From the NCBI RefSeq assembly GCF_035712165.1, contig NZ_DASTBH010000122.1:10709-74708 (forward strand): a DNA stretch of 64,000 nucleotides. Direction: 5' to 3'. Both the position numbers and the translations under genes were made by a program. The notes under the pieces were generated by a model that was not told the DNA's origin, searched no databases, and saw only the letters and a program-made list of their open reading frames with translations. The stretch is from DASYTH01 sp035712165 (GTDB lineage Bacteria; Actinomycetota; Actinomycetes; Mycobacteriales; Pseudonocardiaceae). The first letter of the stretch is position 1; each line of letters opens with the position of its first letter. Positions 48,807-57,263 of this stretch are shown one piece after another.

Positions 48807-49905
48807 CCTTCCGGGACTGGTCGCGGCGTTCGGCGCCCGGCTGCGCGCGGCGGGACTGCCGGTCGGGCCGGACCGGTGCGAGCGGTTCGCCCGGGCGGTC
48901 ACCGTGCTCAACCCGGCCACCACCCGGGAGATCTTCCACTGCGCGCTGGCCACGCTGGTCAGCGATCCGGAGCAACTGCCCACGTTCCGCGCGGTGTTCG
49001 CCGAGGTGTTCGCGGGGGTGGCGGATCCGGCCACCCAGCGCGGTCAGCACCCGTCGGTCGGCAGCACCGCCGGGTCCCGGGGCGGCCGCCCGGACGTGAG
49101 CGGCGCCGACCCGGACCGGCGCGGCGGCCGCGAGGTGGAGACCAACGTGCTCGCCAGTGCCGCGGAACGGTTGTCCGGCCGGGACTTCGCCGAGCTGACC
49201 GCTACGGAGCTGGCCCAGCTGGCCGGGTTGATGCGGCGGTTGTCCCTGTCCACGCCGCCGCGCCGGTCCCGCCGGGAGCGGCTGGCCCCGCACGGCCCGC
49301 GGGTGGACCTGCGCGGCACGCTGTCCCGGGCGCGGCGCACCGGCGGCCACCCGCTGCTGCTGGTCCGCCGGGCGCGGAAGGTCAAGCCGCGCCGGCTGGT
49401 CGTGCTGTGCGACATCTCCGGCTCGATGGAGCCCTATGCCCGGGCCATGGTCCAGTTGCTGTACTGCGCCTCCGGCGGCGCGTCGGCCGAGGTGTTCACG
49501 TTCGCCACCCGGCTCACGCGGCTCACCCGGGAGCTGTCCCGGGTCCGCCCCTCGGTCGCGTTGGAGCGGGCCGGCCGGCTCGCCCCCGACTGGTCCGGCG
49601 GTACCCGGATCGCCGACTCCCTGGCCGAGTTCAACCGCCGCTACGGTCGTCGCGGCCTGGCCCGGGGCGCCGTCGTGCTGATCATCTCCGACGGCTGGGA
49701 AACCGGCGACCCGACCGAACTGGGCCGTCAACTGGCCGCGCTGGCCGCGGTGGCGCACCGGATCGTCTGGGCCAACCCACGCACCGCGCGGGCCGGCTAC
49801 CGCCCCCTCGCGGGCGGGATGGCCGCCGCCTGGCCGCACTGCGACGCCGTCGTCAGCGCGCACAGCCTGACCGCGCTGGACGACCTGATCGCCGCGCTCA
49901 GGTAG
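48799..49905 (+). CDS. coxE: CoxE-like von Willebrand factor A protein
   Basis: 368 residues. The vWA domain lies in the C-terminal half with an intact metal site: LVVLCDISGSMEPYARAMVQLL (DxSxS), GGTRIADSLAEF and VLIISDGWETGDPTELGRQL. The N-terminal half is helical (FGARLRAAGLPVGPDRCERFARAV). CoxE acts with CoxD in maturation of CO dehydrogenase. It overlaps coxD by eight bases and is followed 26 bases later by an unknown small gene. Confidence 0.9.
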   Translation: MSDLPGLVAAFGARLRAAGLPVGPDRCERFARAVTVLNPATTREIFHCALATLVSDPEQLPTFRAVFAEVFAGVADPATQRGQHPSVGSTAGSRGGRPDVSGADPDRRGGREVETNVLASAAERLSGRDFAELTATELAQLAGLMRRLSLSTPPRRSRRERLAPHGPRVDLRGTLSRARRTGGHPLLLVRRARKVKPRRLVVLCDISGSMEPYARAMVQLLYCASGGASAEVFTFATRLTRLTRELSRVRPSVALERAGRLAPDWSGGTRIADSLAEFNRRYGRRGLARGAVVLIISDGWETGDPTELGRQLAALAAVAHRIVWANPRTARAGYRPLAGGMAAAWPHCDAVVSAHSLTALDDLIAALR

Positions 49906-49931
49906 GGAGACGTCGGAGGTATCCTCGGCGG

Positions 49932-50372
49932 ATGGCCAGGCGGGTGCGGCGGCCGGTGGCCGAGAATCCGGATCGGGCGCGGGCCGATCTGGTGGCGTTG
50001 CTGGCGGTCGCCGATCGGGGCATCGCGTTGCAGGACGACGCGGTTGCCGTGCTGCGGGCCTGCGCGGCGCCGGGTGAGCCGGACGGGTCGGTGGCCCGGG
50101 AGGGCGGACGGGTCGCGGGGGAGTATCACCGGCTGTGGGCGTTCGCGCTGGACTTCGCCCGGCACGCCGACCCGGACTCGTTGGAGCGCCGGGTATCCCA
50201 GCTCCTCCTGCACCACTGTCAGGTGCTGCACCACGCGATCCGGTTCGCGTTCCCCAAGTTCCGCACCGAGCGGCTGGAGCAGGCCCGCCAGTCGGTCGTC
50301 GACCTCGGACCGCCTGCCGAGGAAATGCGCTCGCTCCGCGACGAACTGGCCATGTGGCTCAGTCTGCTCTGA
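49932..50372 (+). CDS. Unrecognised 146-residue helical protein at the end of the cox operon
   Basis: The predicted protein is soluble and mostly helical: RADLVALLAVADRGIALQDDAVAVLRACAAPGEP, EYHRLWAFALDFARHADPDSLERRVSQLLLHHCQVLHHAIRFAF and SLRDELAMWLSL. It has no recognised motif and no signal peptide; the LLLHHCQVLHHAIRFAF segment contains three His and one Cys. It starts 26 bases after coxE, and its last 14 bases overlap the end of the convergent tetR gene. It could be a cox accessory protein or an independent small gene. Confidence 0.62.
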   Translation: MARRVRRPVAENPDRARADLVALLAVADRGIALQDDAVAVLRACAAPGEPDGSVAREGGRVAGEYHRLWAFALDFARHADPDSLERRVSQLLLHHCQVLHHAIRFAFPKFRTERLEQARQSVVDLGPPAEEMRSLRDELAMWLSLL

Positions 50373-50952
50373 GCGAGGCCCAGATCCGGTCCGGCAGCAG
50401 GCGTTCGGCCGCGGCGAGGTCGATGTCGGCGCCGGCGAGCCACCGCCGGGACAGCTCGGCGACCGGTCCGATCAGCAGCATCTCGACCAGGGGTGCGGGC
50501 AGGTCCACGATCTGGCCGGACCGCACGTGCGGAGCGAGCCAGGCGAGCATCCGGCCGATCCGAGGCGCCTTGCTCGCGGCGATCGCCGCCGCGTGCGCGG
50601 GCAGGTAGCCGGCGTAGGCCGAAGCGTGGATGAACCGGGCCTGCGCCGGGTGTTCGGCCACGAACCGCAGGTAGGCGCGGACCACGGCACGCACCCCGGT
50701 GTGCGGGGTCCGGGTGCGTTCCAGCGCCGCCACGAGCGTGTCGAGCAGTTCGGCCATGCACCGCTGGTACAGCGCGGCGGCCAGCCCGTCGAAGCTGCCG
50801 TAGTGGTGGTAGAGGCTGCCGAGGCTGATCCCGCTCGCCGCGGTCACCGCCGGCACCGTGAACCCGCCCGGCCCGTCCTGCTCGTGCACGGCGAGCGCGG
50901 CGTCGAGCAGCCGGCGCGCGGTCTCCGTTCCCCGGGTCTGTTTAGGTGACAT
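50359..50952 (-). CDS. TetR-family regulator
   Basis: 197 residues. The N-terminal helix-turn-helix is GGFTVPAVTAASGISLGSLYHHYGSFDGLAAALYQRCM. The rest is a ligand-binding helical domain (PHTGVRAVVRAYLRFVAEHPAQARFIHASAYAGYLPAHAAAI). It overlaps the end of the SDR gene upstream by 11 bases, so the two are one operon, and a palindrome upstream of the SDR is its likely operator. It presumably represses the SDR and itself until a ligand appears. Confidence 0.88.
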   Translation of the reverse strand: MSPKQTRGTETARRLLDAALAVHEQDGPGGFTVPAVTAASGISLGSLYHHYGSFDGLAAALYQRCMAELLDTLVAALERTRTPHTGVRAVVRAYLRFVAEHPAQARFIHASAYAGYLPAHAAAIAASKAPRIGRMLAWLAPHVRSGQIVDLPAPLVEMLLIGPVAELSRRWLAGADIDLAAAERLLPDRIWASLRAD

Positions 50953-51763
50953 CGCGTCGGGCCAGCCCGGTCAGGTCCAGCGCCTGCGCCCAGAGCCGTT
51001 GCGCCAGTTCGGGGTCGTCCGGGCCGGGCGCCTCCCGGTCGACGTCGAAGTAGCGCCCGGTCACCCCGCCGAGCCCGGGGTCGGTGGCCAGCCGGACGAC
51101 CGGCCGGGCGCCGGTGGACGTGTCCTTCCACAGCAGTTTCACGGTCTTGAGCAGCAGCCCGGTCAACCCGCCGGGATCACCGAGCCCGGTCCGGATCACG
51201 CCGGGATGCACGGCGTTGATGGTCACCCCGGTGTCCCGCCAGTGGCGCGCGAACAGCGGCACCAGCAGCAGGTTGCACAGTTTGGTGTCGCAGTAGGTGC
51301 GCATCCGGTGGAAGTCGGCGCCGGCCGGGGTGCGCTCCGGGTCGGCGGTGCCCTTGACGTAGAGCCCGGCGCTGACCTGCACCACCCGCGCCCCGGCGGC
51401 AAACCGGGGCGCGAGCGTGTGGTTGAGCACGAACGGCGCCAGGTGGTTGGTGACGAACGACTGCTCGAGCCCGTCGGTGTGCCGCGGCCGGGTCGGCCAG
51501 ATCCCGGCGTTGTGCACCAGCACGTCGATCTCCGGGCAGGCGGCGGCGATCCGCTCGGCGGCGGTGTGGATCCCCGCGACCGAGCCGAGATCGCCGGCCA
51601 CGACCTGCGCCGTGGCGCCGCCCGCGGCCAGCGCCGCCCGGGCCGTCTCGCCCCGGTCGCGGTCCCGGCAGACCAGCACCACCCGGTGGCCGAGCTCGCC
51701 CAACTGGCGCGCGACCGCGTAGCCGATTCCCCGGTTGGCTCCCGTGACCACTGCTGTGCGCAT
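50942..51763 (-). CDS. Short-chain dehydrogenase/reductase (retinol-dehydrogenase-like)
   Basis: 273 residues: VVTGANRGIGYAVARQLGELGHRVVLVCRD at the N-terminus, LVHNAGIWPTRP, catalytic YCDTK, and a C-terminal half like the WW-domain oxidoreductase/retinol-dehydrogenase group (NAVHPGVIRTGLGDPGGLTG, YFDVDREAPGPDDPELAQRLWAQALDLTGL). It should be NADP(H)-dependent. The start at 51763 falls 7 bases after a TATGAT box, so the transcript is probably leaderless. It is the first gene before tetR. Confidence 0.87.
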   Translation of the reverse strand: MRTAVVTGANRGIGYAVARQLGELGHRVVLVCRDRDRGETARAALAAGGATAQVVAGDLGSVAGIHTAAERIAAACPEIDVLVHNAGIWPTRPRHTDGLEQSFVTNHLAPFVLNHTLAPRFAAGARVVQVSAGLYVKGTADPERTPAGADFHRMRTYCDTKLCNLLLVPLFARHWRDTGVTINAVHPGVIRTGLGDPGGLTGLLLKTVKLLWKDTSTGARPVVRLATDPGLGGVTGRYFDVDREAPGPDDPELAQRLWAQALDLTGLARRDVT

Positions 51764-51769
51764 GCCGGG

Positions 51770-51801
51770 ATCATAAACATTTTCTAGAAAGAAGTTCTAG
51801 A
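51770..51801 (-). promoter_or_regulatory. SDR-tetR promoter with TetR-type operator
   Basis: TCTAGAAAGAAGTTCTAGA (51783-51801) is a perfect inverted repeat of seven bases with a 5-base spacer. On the minus strand it is followed by TATGAT (51775-51770) just before the ATG at 51763. The repeat overlaps the stop codon of the convergent-oriented secreted hydrolase gene (51797-51799), so the promoter starts inside that gene. Confidence 0.65.
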
Positions 51802-52618
51802 CCGCGGTGGATGCGACGCCGAGTTGCGCGAGCAGCAGCGGGGCGTAGCCGGCGGCGTGCCCGTTGGTGTTGGGGTGGTAGGACTCCAGGATCGGGTAGG
51901 ACAGGCCGTTGATCCACTCGGTGTCGTCGCACACGGCGTGCCGGGTGAACGGCGTCCGGGCGTCGACGAAGGCGAACCCGGCCGCCGCCGCCCGCGCGCC
52001 GATGGCGGTGGCCAGCAGGTCGGCGGTCCGGTTCAGTTCGGCCTGCTCGCCGGGGCTGATCCGGGCGCCGAGGTTGCACTCCTCGCCGTTGAAGATCCGT
52101 GGGTAGCCGATCACCACCACGGTCGCGTTGGGCGCCCGGTCGCGGATCGCCCGGTACAGCCCGTCCAGCCGGCCCGGCAGCGTGTCCCGGATGACCGCGT
52201 TGGCGTTGTTGATGTCGCCCCAGCAGGTCCACGGCCAGGGCCGGGCGCAGGAGGTGATCACGTTGGCGAACCCGGCGTCGTTCCCGCCGGCCGAGACGGT
52301 CACCAGCGTGGTGCTCGGGCTCAGGCTGCCCAGTTGGTTGGCCAGCACGTCGGCGACCCGGGCTCCCGAGCAGGCGGCGAAGGTCAGGGTGGCGCCCAGC
52401 CGGGCCGCGGCGAGGACCGGGTAGGCGCTGGCCGAGCGGTAGCACGAGCCGCTGTCGGGGTAGTAGGTCCGGGTGCCGACGCCGGAGGAGTACGAGTCCC
52501 CGAGTGCCGTGTAGACGGCCGGGGCGGCGTGTGCCGTGTGGACACCCGCCAAGGTGAACGTGGCGGTTCCTAGCAAGGTGATCGCGATACGGGCTGAGCG
52601 CAGCCGGAACAAACCCAT
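51797..52618 (-). CDS. Secreted SGNH/GDSL hydrolase
   Basis: 273 residues with a Sec signal peptide (RIAITLLGTATFTLAGVHTAHAAP). The mature enzyme has the SGNH blocks: YTALGDSYSSGVGTRTYYPDSG (block I, nucleophile Ser), GGNDAGFANVITSC (Asn/Gly block) and YHPNTNGHAAGYAPLL (His block). Cysteine pairs suggest disulfides, as in Streptomyces lipases. Substrates are probably acyl esters outside the cell. GGAGG lies seven bases before the ATG. Confidence 0.9.
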   Translation of the reverse strand: MGLFRLRSARIAITLLGTATFTLAGVHTAHAAPAVYTALGDSYSSGVGTRTYYPDSGSCYRSASAYPVLAAARLGATLTFAACSGARVADVLANQLGSLSPSTTLVTVSAGGNDAGFANVITSCARPWPWTCWGDINNANAVIRDTLPGRLDGLYRAIRDRAPNATVVVIGYPRIFNGEECNLGARISPGEQAELNRTADLLATAIGARAAAAGFAFVDARTPFTRHAVCDDTEWINGLSYPILESYHPNTNGHAAGYAPLLLAQLGVASTAV

Positions 52619-52844
52619 GATTTTCCTCCACGGTGCAGGGGGCGTGCCCGGACGGGCACACCGGGGAGTCGGGTGAGATCAGCGTGCGGCCTCGTGCGTA
52701 CTTGATCAATAGACCGAAGAGGTGAATGCCGATTCACTGCGACCTTTCAGTGCGCGCCCTGCCGCCACAGATCCGAGCCTTCGGCAGGGGCGCTTGGGTT
52801 GGCGAGGCGTGACTTTTCCCCGCCCAGCGGGAACGGTGATCGGT
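52619..52844. other. 226-base intergenic region
   Basis: The region separates the divergent secreted hydrolase and EphD-like genes. TACTTGATCAATAG around 52700 is relatively AT-rich and could hold a promoter, but no clear -35/-10 pair is visible. I see no RNA gene or repeat. Confidence 0.3.
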
Positions 52845-54560
52845 ATGAGCGAGCGCACGCGCTGGGTGGACTCGGGCGGACTGCGGCTGTGGGTGCGCGA
52901 GGAGGGCGTGCCGGGCGGGCCGACGTTGCTGCTGGTGCACGGCTACCCGGACGACTCCGCGGTGTGGGACGGCGTGGTGGCCCGGCTGGCGGACCGGTAC
53001 CGGGTGGTGCGCTACGACGTGCGCGGCGCCGGACGCTCCGACGCCCCGGCCGCACGCGACGGCTACCGGATCGAGCACCTCGCCGCGGACCTTCGCGCGG
53101 TCCTGGACGCGATCAGCCCGGACGTCCCGGTGCACCTGGTCGCCCACGACTGGGGGTCGATGCAGTCCTGGGCCGTGGTCGGCGATCCCGCCCAGGCCGA
53201 CCGGTTCGCCTCGTTCACCTCGATCTCCGGGCCCGATCTGGCGCAGTTGGACGGCTGGCTGCGGGCCGGGCTGCGCGACCCCGGCCGGGCCCGGGCGGTG
53301 CTGCGGCAACTGCGGCATTCCTGGTACATGGCCGGGTTCCAGGTGCCGCTGCTGCCCGAGCTGTTCTGGCGGCTGCCGCGGGCCCGGGCGGCGTTCCAGG
53401 CGAGCTACCGCGACGCCCGCAACGGGCTGGGGCTGTACCGGGCGAACATGGTGGGCCGGGCGCCGAGGCCGGCCGCGCGGCGCATCGAGGTCCCGGTCCA
53501 GCAGGTGGCACTGACCCAGGACCGGTACTGCCTGCCCGCGGTGCTGACCGCCGCCAACCCGTGGTGCGCGCGACTGTGGCGGCGCGAACTGGTCGCCGGG
53601 CACTGGGCGGTCCGCACCCATCCGGCCGAGGTGGCCCGGTTCGTCACCGAGTTCGTCGAGCACCTCGCCGGGCGGCCGGCCGGGCGTGAGCTCGGCCGCG
53701 CCCGGACGGACCGGTCCCGGCGGCCACTGGACGGGCGGCTTGCCCTGGTCACCGGCGCGGGCAGCGGCATCGGCCGGTCGACCGCGCTGGCCTTCGCCCG
53801 GGCCGGCGCGGACGTGCTGTGCGTGGACATCGACGCCGGCCGGGCGCAGGACACCGCCGGGGAGGTGGCGGCGCACGGCCGCGCCGGCCTCGCCTACCGG
53901 CTCGACGTCGCCGACGAGACGGCCACCCAGCGGCTGGCCGAGCAGGTGATCGGCGAGCACGGCGTGCCGGACCTGGTGATGGCCAACGCCGGCATCGGGG
54001 TGTCCGGCCCGTTCCTGGCCACCGACGCGGCGGACTGGCGCCGGGTGCTGGAGGTCAACCTGCTCGGCGTGGTGCACACGTTGCGCGCCTTCGTGCCCGC
54101 GCTGGTGCGCCGGGCCGAGGGTGGGCACGTGGTGATCACCGCGTCGATGGCCGGGTTCTTCCCCACCCCGTCCCTGTCCGCCTACTCGACCACCAAGGCG
54201 GGGGTGCTCATGCTGGCCCAGTGCCTGGACGGCGAGCTGCGGCCGGCCGGGATCGGGGTGAGCGCGATCTGCCCGGGCGTGGTGCACACCGACATCACCA
54301 ACACCGCGCGGTTCGCGGGCAGCACCGCCGAGGAGGAGCGGGACCGCCGGCGGCGCGCGACCGCGGCCTACCGGCGGCGCGGCTACAGCCCGGACCGGGT
54401 GGCCGTCGCCGTGCTGCGCGCGGTGCGGGACAAGCGGCTGGTCGTGCCGGTGACCCCGGAGGCGAGGATGGCGTCGGCCTCGAACCGGATTTCACCCGCG
54501 TTCACGCGTCTCGTTGGACGATGGGTAGGTCGGCAGGCTGGCCGGGTGGTACGGGGCTAG
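52845..54560 (+). CDS. EphD-like epoxide hydrolase/SDR fusion protein
   Basis: 571 residues. The N-terminal half is an alpha/beta hydrolase of epoxide-hydrolase type: LLLVHGYPDDSAVWDGVV and LVAHDWGSMQSWA, whose HDWG places Asp as the nucleophile. The C-terminal half is an SDR: LALVTGAGSGIGRSTALAF, VMANAGIGVSG, YSTTK and SAICPGVVHTDI. Mycobacterium tuberculosis EphD has the same layout and similar length, and has been linked to mycolate metabolism. The ATG at 52845 has no strong ribosome site; the sequence upstream in frame is not typical of the family. Confidence 0.87.
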   Translation: MSERTRWVDSGGLRLWVREEGVPGGPTLLLVHGYPDDSAVWDGVVARLADRYRVVRYDVRGAGRSDAPAARDGYRIEHLAADLRAVLDAISPDVPVHLVAHDWGSMQSWAVVGDPAQADRFASFTSISGPDLAQLDGWLRAGLRDPGRARAVLRQLRHSWYMAGFQVPLLPELFWRLPRARAAFQASYRDARNGLGLYRANMVGRAPRPAARRIEVPVQQVALTQDRYCLPAVLTAANPWCARLWRRELVAGHWAVRTHPAEVARFVTEFVEHLAGRPAGRELGRARTDRSRRPLDGRLALVTGAGSGIGRSTALAFARAGADVLCVDIDAGRAQDTAGEVAAHGRAGLAYRLDVADETATQRLAEQVIGEHGVPDLVMANAGIGVSGPFLATDAADWRRVLEVNLLGVVHTLRAFVPALVRRAEGGHVVITASMAGFFPTPSLSAYSTTKAGVLMLAQCLDGELRPAGIGVSAICPGVVHTDITNTARFAGSTAEEERDRRRRATAAYRRRGYSPDRVAVAVLRAVRDKRLVVPVTPEARMASASNRISPAFTRLVGRWVGRQAGRVVRG

Positions 54561-54619
54561 CTCGGGTTGCACTCATGCGCATGTGACTATATGTTGCCCG
54601 TGCTCGAGGGAGGGCAGGC

Positions 54620-55540
54620 ATGGGACACGGCCACGGACACGGGCACGGCGACCTGCCGCGCACCGCCTCCGGTCGCTACGTCCGGCCGCTGGCCCTCGCC
54701 TTCGTCATCTCGGCGGTGTTCATGCTCGTCGAGATCGGTGTGGGGCTCGCGACCTCGTCGCTCGCGCTGATCTCCGACGGCGCGCACATGCTCACCGACG
54801 TGGTCGGACTCGGCCTCGCGCTGGCCGCGATCCTGGCCGCCAACCGGGCCGCCGGCCGGCCCAGCCGGACCTTCGGGCTGTACCGGGCCGAGGTCCTGGC
54901 CGCCCTGGCCAACGCGGTGCTGCTGTTCGGGGTGGCCGGCTACGTGCTGTACGAGGCGATCACCCGGCTGGCCGACCCGCCCGCGGTGCCCGGGCTGCCG
55001 GTGCTGATCGCCGCGACGCTCGGCCTGCTGGCCAACATCTGGTCGTTCCTGCTGCTGCGCACCGGGCAGGCGGAGAGCCTGAACGTCCGGGGCGCCTACC
55101 TCGAGGTGCTCTCCGACCTGATCGGTTCGATCGGCGTGCTGGTCAGCGGCCTGATCACGCTGCTGTTCGGCTGGCGCTACGCCGACCCGATCATGGGGGT
55201 CGCGATCGGGCTGTTCGTCCTGCCGCGCACCTGGGCGCTGGCCCGGCGCTCGCTGCGCATCCTGTTCCAGCACGCGCCGGAGCGGGTGGACATCGACGAG
55301 TTGACGCAGGCTCTCGGCGAGGTGGCCGGCGTGTGCGGGGTGCACGACCTGCACGTGTGGACGCTGACCTCCGGCATGGAGGTGCTCAGCGCGCACCTGA
55401 TCGTGAGCGGCGCCGCCGACCAGACCGAGGTCCTGCACCGCGCCCAGGTACTGCTGGCCGGCCGCTACCGGATCGAGCACGCCACGCTGCAACTGGAGGC
55501 GGGCGGCGCCACCGCGCAGTGCCACAAGCTGTCCTGGTGA
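54620..55540 (+). CDS. Cation diffusion facilitator (Zn/Co/Cd efflux) protein
   Basis: 306 residues. MGHGHGHGHGDLPR is a His-rich N-terminus; six membrane helices follow, with the metal site in SLALISDGAHMLTDVVGLGLAL (HxxxD) and a second in VRGAYLEVLSDLIGSIGVLVSG. The cytoplasmic domain ends VHDLHVWTLTSGMEVLSAHLIV, typical of CzcD-type transporters. It exports divalent metal by proton exchange. Its ATG follows GGGAGGG. An AT-rich TGACTATATG upstream could be its promoter. Confidence 0.9.
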   Translation: MGHGHGHGHGDLPRTASGRYVRPLALAFVISAVFMLVEIGVGLATSSLALISDGAHMLTDVVGLGLALAAILAANRAAGRPSRTFGLYRAEVLAALANAVLLFGVAGYVLYEAITRLADPPAVPGLPVLIAATLGLLANIWSFLLLRTGQAESLNVRGAYLEVLSDLIGSIGVLVSGLITLLFGWRYADPIMGVAIGLFVLPRTWALARRSLRILFQHAPERVDIDELTQALGEVAGVCGVHDLHVWTLTSGMEVLSAHLIVSGAADQTEVLHRAQVLLAGRYRIEHATLQLEAGGATAQCHKLSW

Positions 55541-55587
55541 GCTTTGGTATATTCCTCATAAGTCATATAACTATGGAGGGATGTACC

Positions 55588-56391
55588 GTGAACGAGACGC
55601 TCGGTACCGATGCCGGCCGCTCGGTCCTGCGCATGGAACGACGGCTGCGTCACCCGGCGGAGAAGGTCTGGCGCGCGCTGACCGAGCCCGCCGAGCTCAG
55701 CCAGTGGTACCCGCTGCGGGCCGGCGGGATCGACCTGCGGGTCGGCGGCGCCATCGAGTTCGCCGACGAGGACGGCACCCGGCACGACGCGGTGATCACC
55801 GACCTCGAGCCCGGGCGGGTGTTCGGCTTCCGGGTGGCCGAGCCCGGCACGCCGGGCGGCCGGGAGCGCGACAACCTGCTGCGGTTCGAACTGCACCCGG
55901 ACCCGCGCGGCTGCCTGCTGGTCCTGGTGCACACCTTCGACGACCGGCCGGCCGCCGCGAGCTACGCCGCCGGCTGGCAGACCTGCCTCGACGTGCTGGT
56001 CCGCGTGCTCTCCGGCGAGGAGGCCGGCGCCCCGGACCTGGCCGGCATGCCCTCCCGGCACGAGGCGTTCGTGGAACGGTTCGGCCTCGACCTCGCCGAC
56101 CTGCGGGACGCTCCGGTCGCCCGGATCGAGCGCCAGTTGATGATGCGCGACCCCGGCACCGTCTGGAAGGCGCTGGTGGCCGCCGCCCCGGACGACGCGA
56201 CCACGATCGAGCCGAACACCACGCTGGAGTACCCCCTCCCCACCGGCGCCCGCCTCCGCTGGGAGCTCACCGAAGGCCCCGGCGGCGCCCGAGTACACCT
56301 CACCCACACCCCCCACCCCGACCAGACCCCGGCCCAATCCGCCACCGCCGCCCAAACCGCCCTCCACTCCCTCCTAACCACCCTCGACTAG
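55588..56391 (+). CDS. SRPBCC (AHSA1/START-like) protein
   Basis: 267 residues. The N-terminal module is a standard SRPBCC domain: ERRLRHPAEKVWRALTEPAELSQWYPLRAGGIDLRVGGAIEFAD, DLEPGRVFGFRVAEP and the closing helix AASYAAGWQTCLDVLVRVLSG. The C-terminal part (about 175-267) looks like a shortened, degenerate second module (MMRDPGTVWKALVAAAPDD...LRWELTEGPGGARVHLTHTPHP). It could bind a lipid or small hydrophobic ligand. The GTG at 55588 follows GGAGGG; an ATG at 55564 is possible. Confidence 0.8.
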   Translation: MNETLGTDAGRSVLRMERRLRHPAEKVWRALTEPAELSQWYPLRAGGIDLRVGGAIEFADEDGTRHDAVITDLEPGRVFGFRVAEPGTPGGRERDNLLRFELHPDPRGCLLVLVHTFDDRPAAASYAAGWQTCLDVLVRVLSGEEAGAPDLAGMPSRHEAFVERFGLDLADLRDAPVARIERQLMMRDPGTVWKALVAAAPDDATTIEPNTTLEYPLPTGARLRWELTEGPGGARVHLTHTPHPDQTPAQSATAAQTALHSLLTTLD

Positions 56392-56555
56392 GGCTAGGAC
56401 AGTCGCGCGGATCTTTGCGGGGATGTCCGTGCCCGACCAACACCCACCTCAGGGGACCGTGACGGCACCCAGCCACATCGACCCCGCTATCCGCACCGTC
56501 CCCCGCAAACGCGACGACCGCATAAAAAATCCGGAGAGGCGGAACAGCGGCGGCG
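56392..56555. other. Gap with an AT run after the DUF305 gene
   Basis: The region lies between two genes that converge. ATTTTTTAT on the minus strand (56523-56531) follows the end of the DUF305 gene and could be the U tract of a terminator, but the upstream stem is weak. Nothing else is evident. Confidence 0.3.
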
Positions 56556-57263
56556 CTAGCTGGCGCCGCGGGCGGTGAGCATCTGGGTCATCAGGGTCAC
56601 CTCGGCGGTCTGGCCGGCGACCATCTTGCCGGCCAGGTCCCGCACGTAGGCCTGGCTCGCGTGGTCGGCGGCGTACTGCGCCATCGGCAGCGCGCCCTGG
56701 TGGTGCCGCAGCATCAACTGCAGGAAGTAGACGTCCGACTCCGGCCCCGCGGGCATGGTGCGCAACCGGTTGAGCTCCTCGGTGGTGGCCATCCCGGGCA
56801 TCACCGAGCCGCTGCCGGGGGAGGCGGTGGTGCTGCCGTGCTGGTGTCCCGTCCCGCCCATCCACGCCATGTGCGGCTTGCCGATCTCGGGTAGCTCCGG
56901 CTGACCCCACACGGTCAGCCAGCCGTCCATCTCACCGGACTGGGACAGCTGGGTCGACTCGATGTCGAAGGCGATGGCGTGCAGCTCCGGGTCGGTCGTG
57001 CGGTCCCGCTCGATGCCGGCCATGGTGATCGCCTGCAGATGGTGGATCCGCATGTCCTGGGCGAACCCGACGTCGATCGAGTTGGCGTCCGGGTCGCCGG
57101 TCTGCTCCGTGCGGGTCAGCGTGATCAGCATGCCGATCGCGGCGCCGACCACGAGCACGACCAGGGCGGCGACTGCGAGTACCACGGCATGGCGCCGGTC
57201 GATCCGGCTGGCTGGGGTCTCGTCGTCGTCCTGGTCGGGCTCGGTGGTCGGCTCGCTGGTCAC
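56556..57263 (-). CDS. DUF305-family membrane-anchored protein
   Basis: 235 residues. One membrane helix (HAVVLAVAALVVLVVGAAIGMLITL) follows a short acidic cytosolic start. The extracytoplasmic DUF305 domain has the family signature histidine and methionine pattern: FAQDMRIHHLQAITMAGI, SQSGEMDGWL, FLQLMLRHHQGALPMAQYA. Some DUF305 proteins are linked to copper. Its start overlaps the stop of the DUF3105 gene (ATGA), forming one operon. Confidence 0.9.
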   Translation of the reverse strand: MTSEPTTEPDQDDDETPASRIDRRHAVVLAVAALVVLVVGAAIGMLITLTRTEQTGDPDANSIDVGFAQDMRIHHLQAITMAGIERDRTTDPELHAIAFDIESTQLSQSGEMDGWLTVWGQPELPEIGKPHMAWMGGTGHQHGSTTASPGSGSVMPGMATTEELNRLRTMPAGPESDVYFLQLMLRHHQGALPMAQYAADHASQAYVRDLAGKMVAGQTAEVTLMTQMLTARGAS

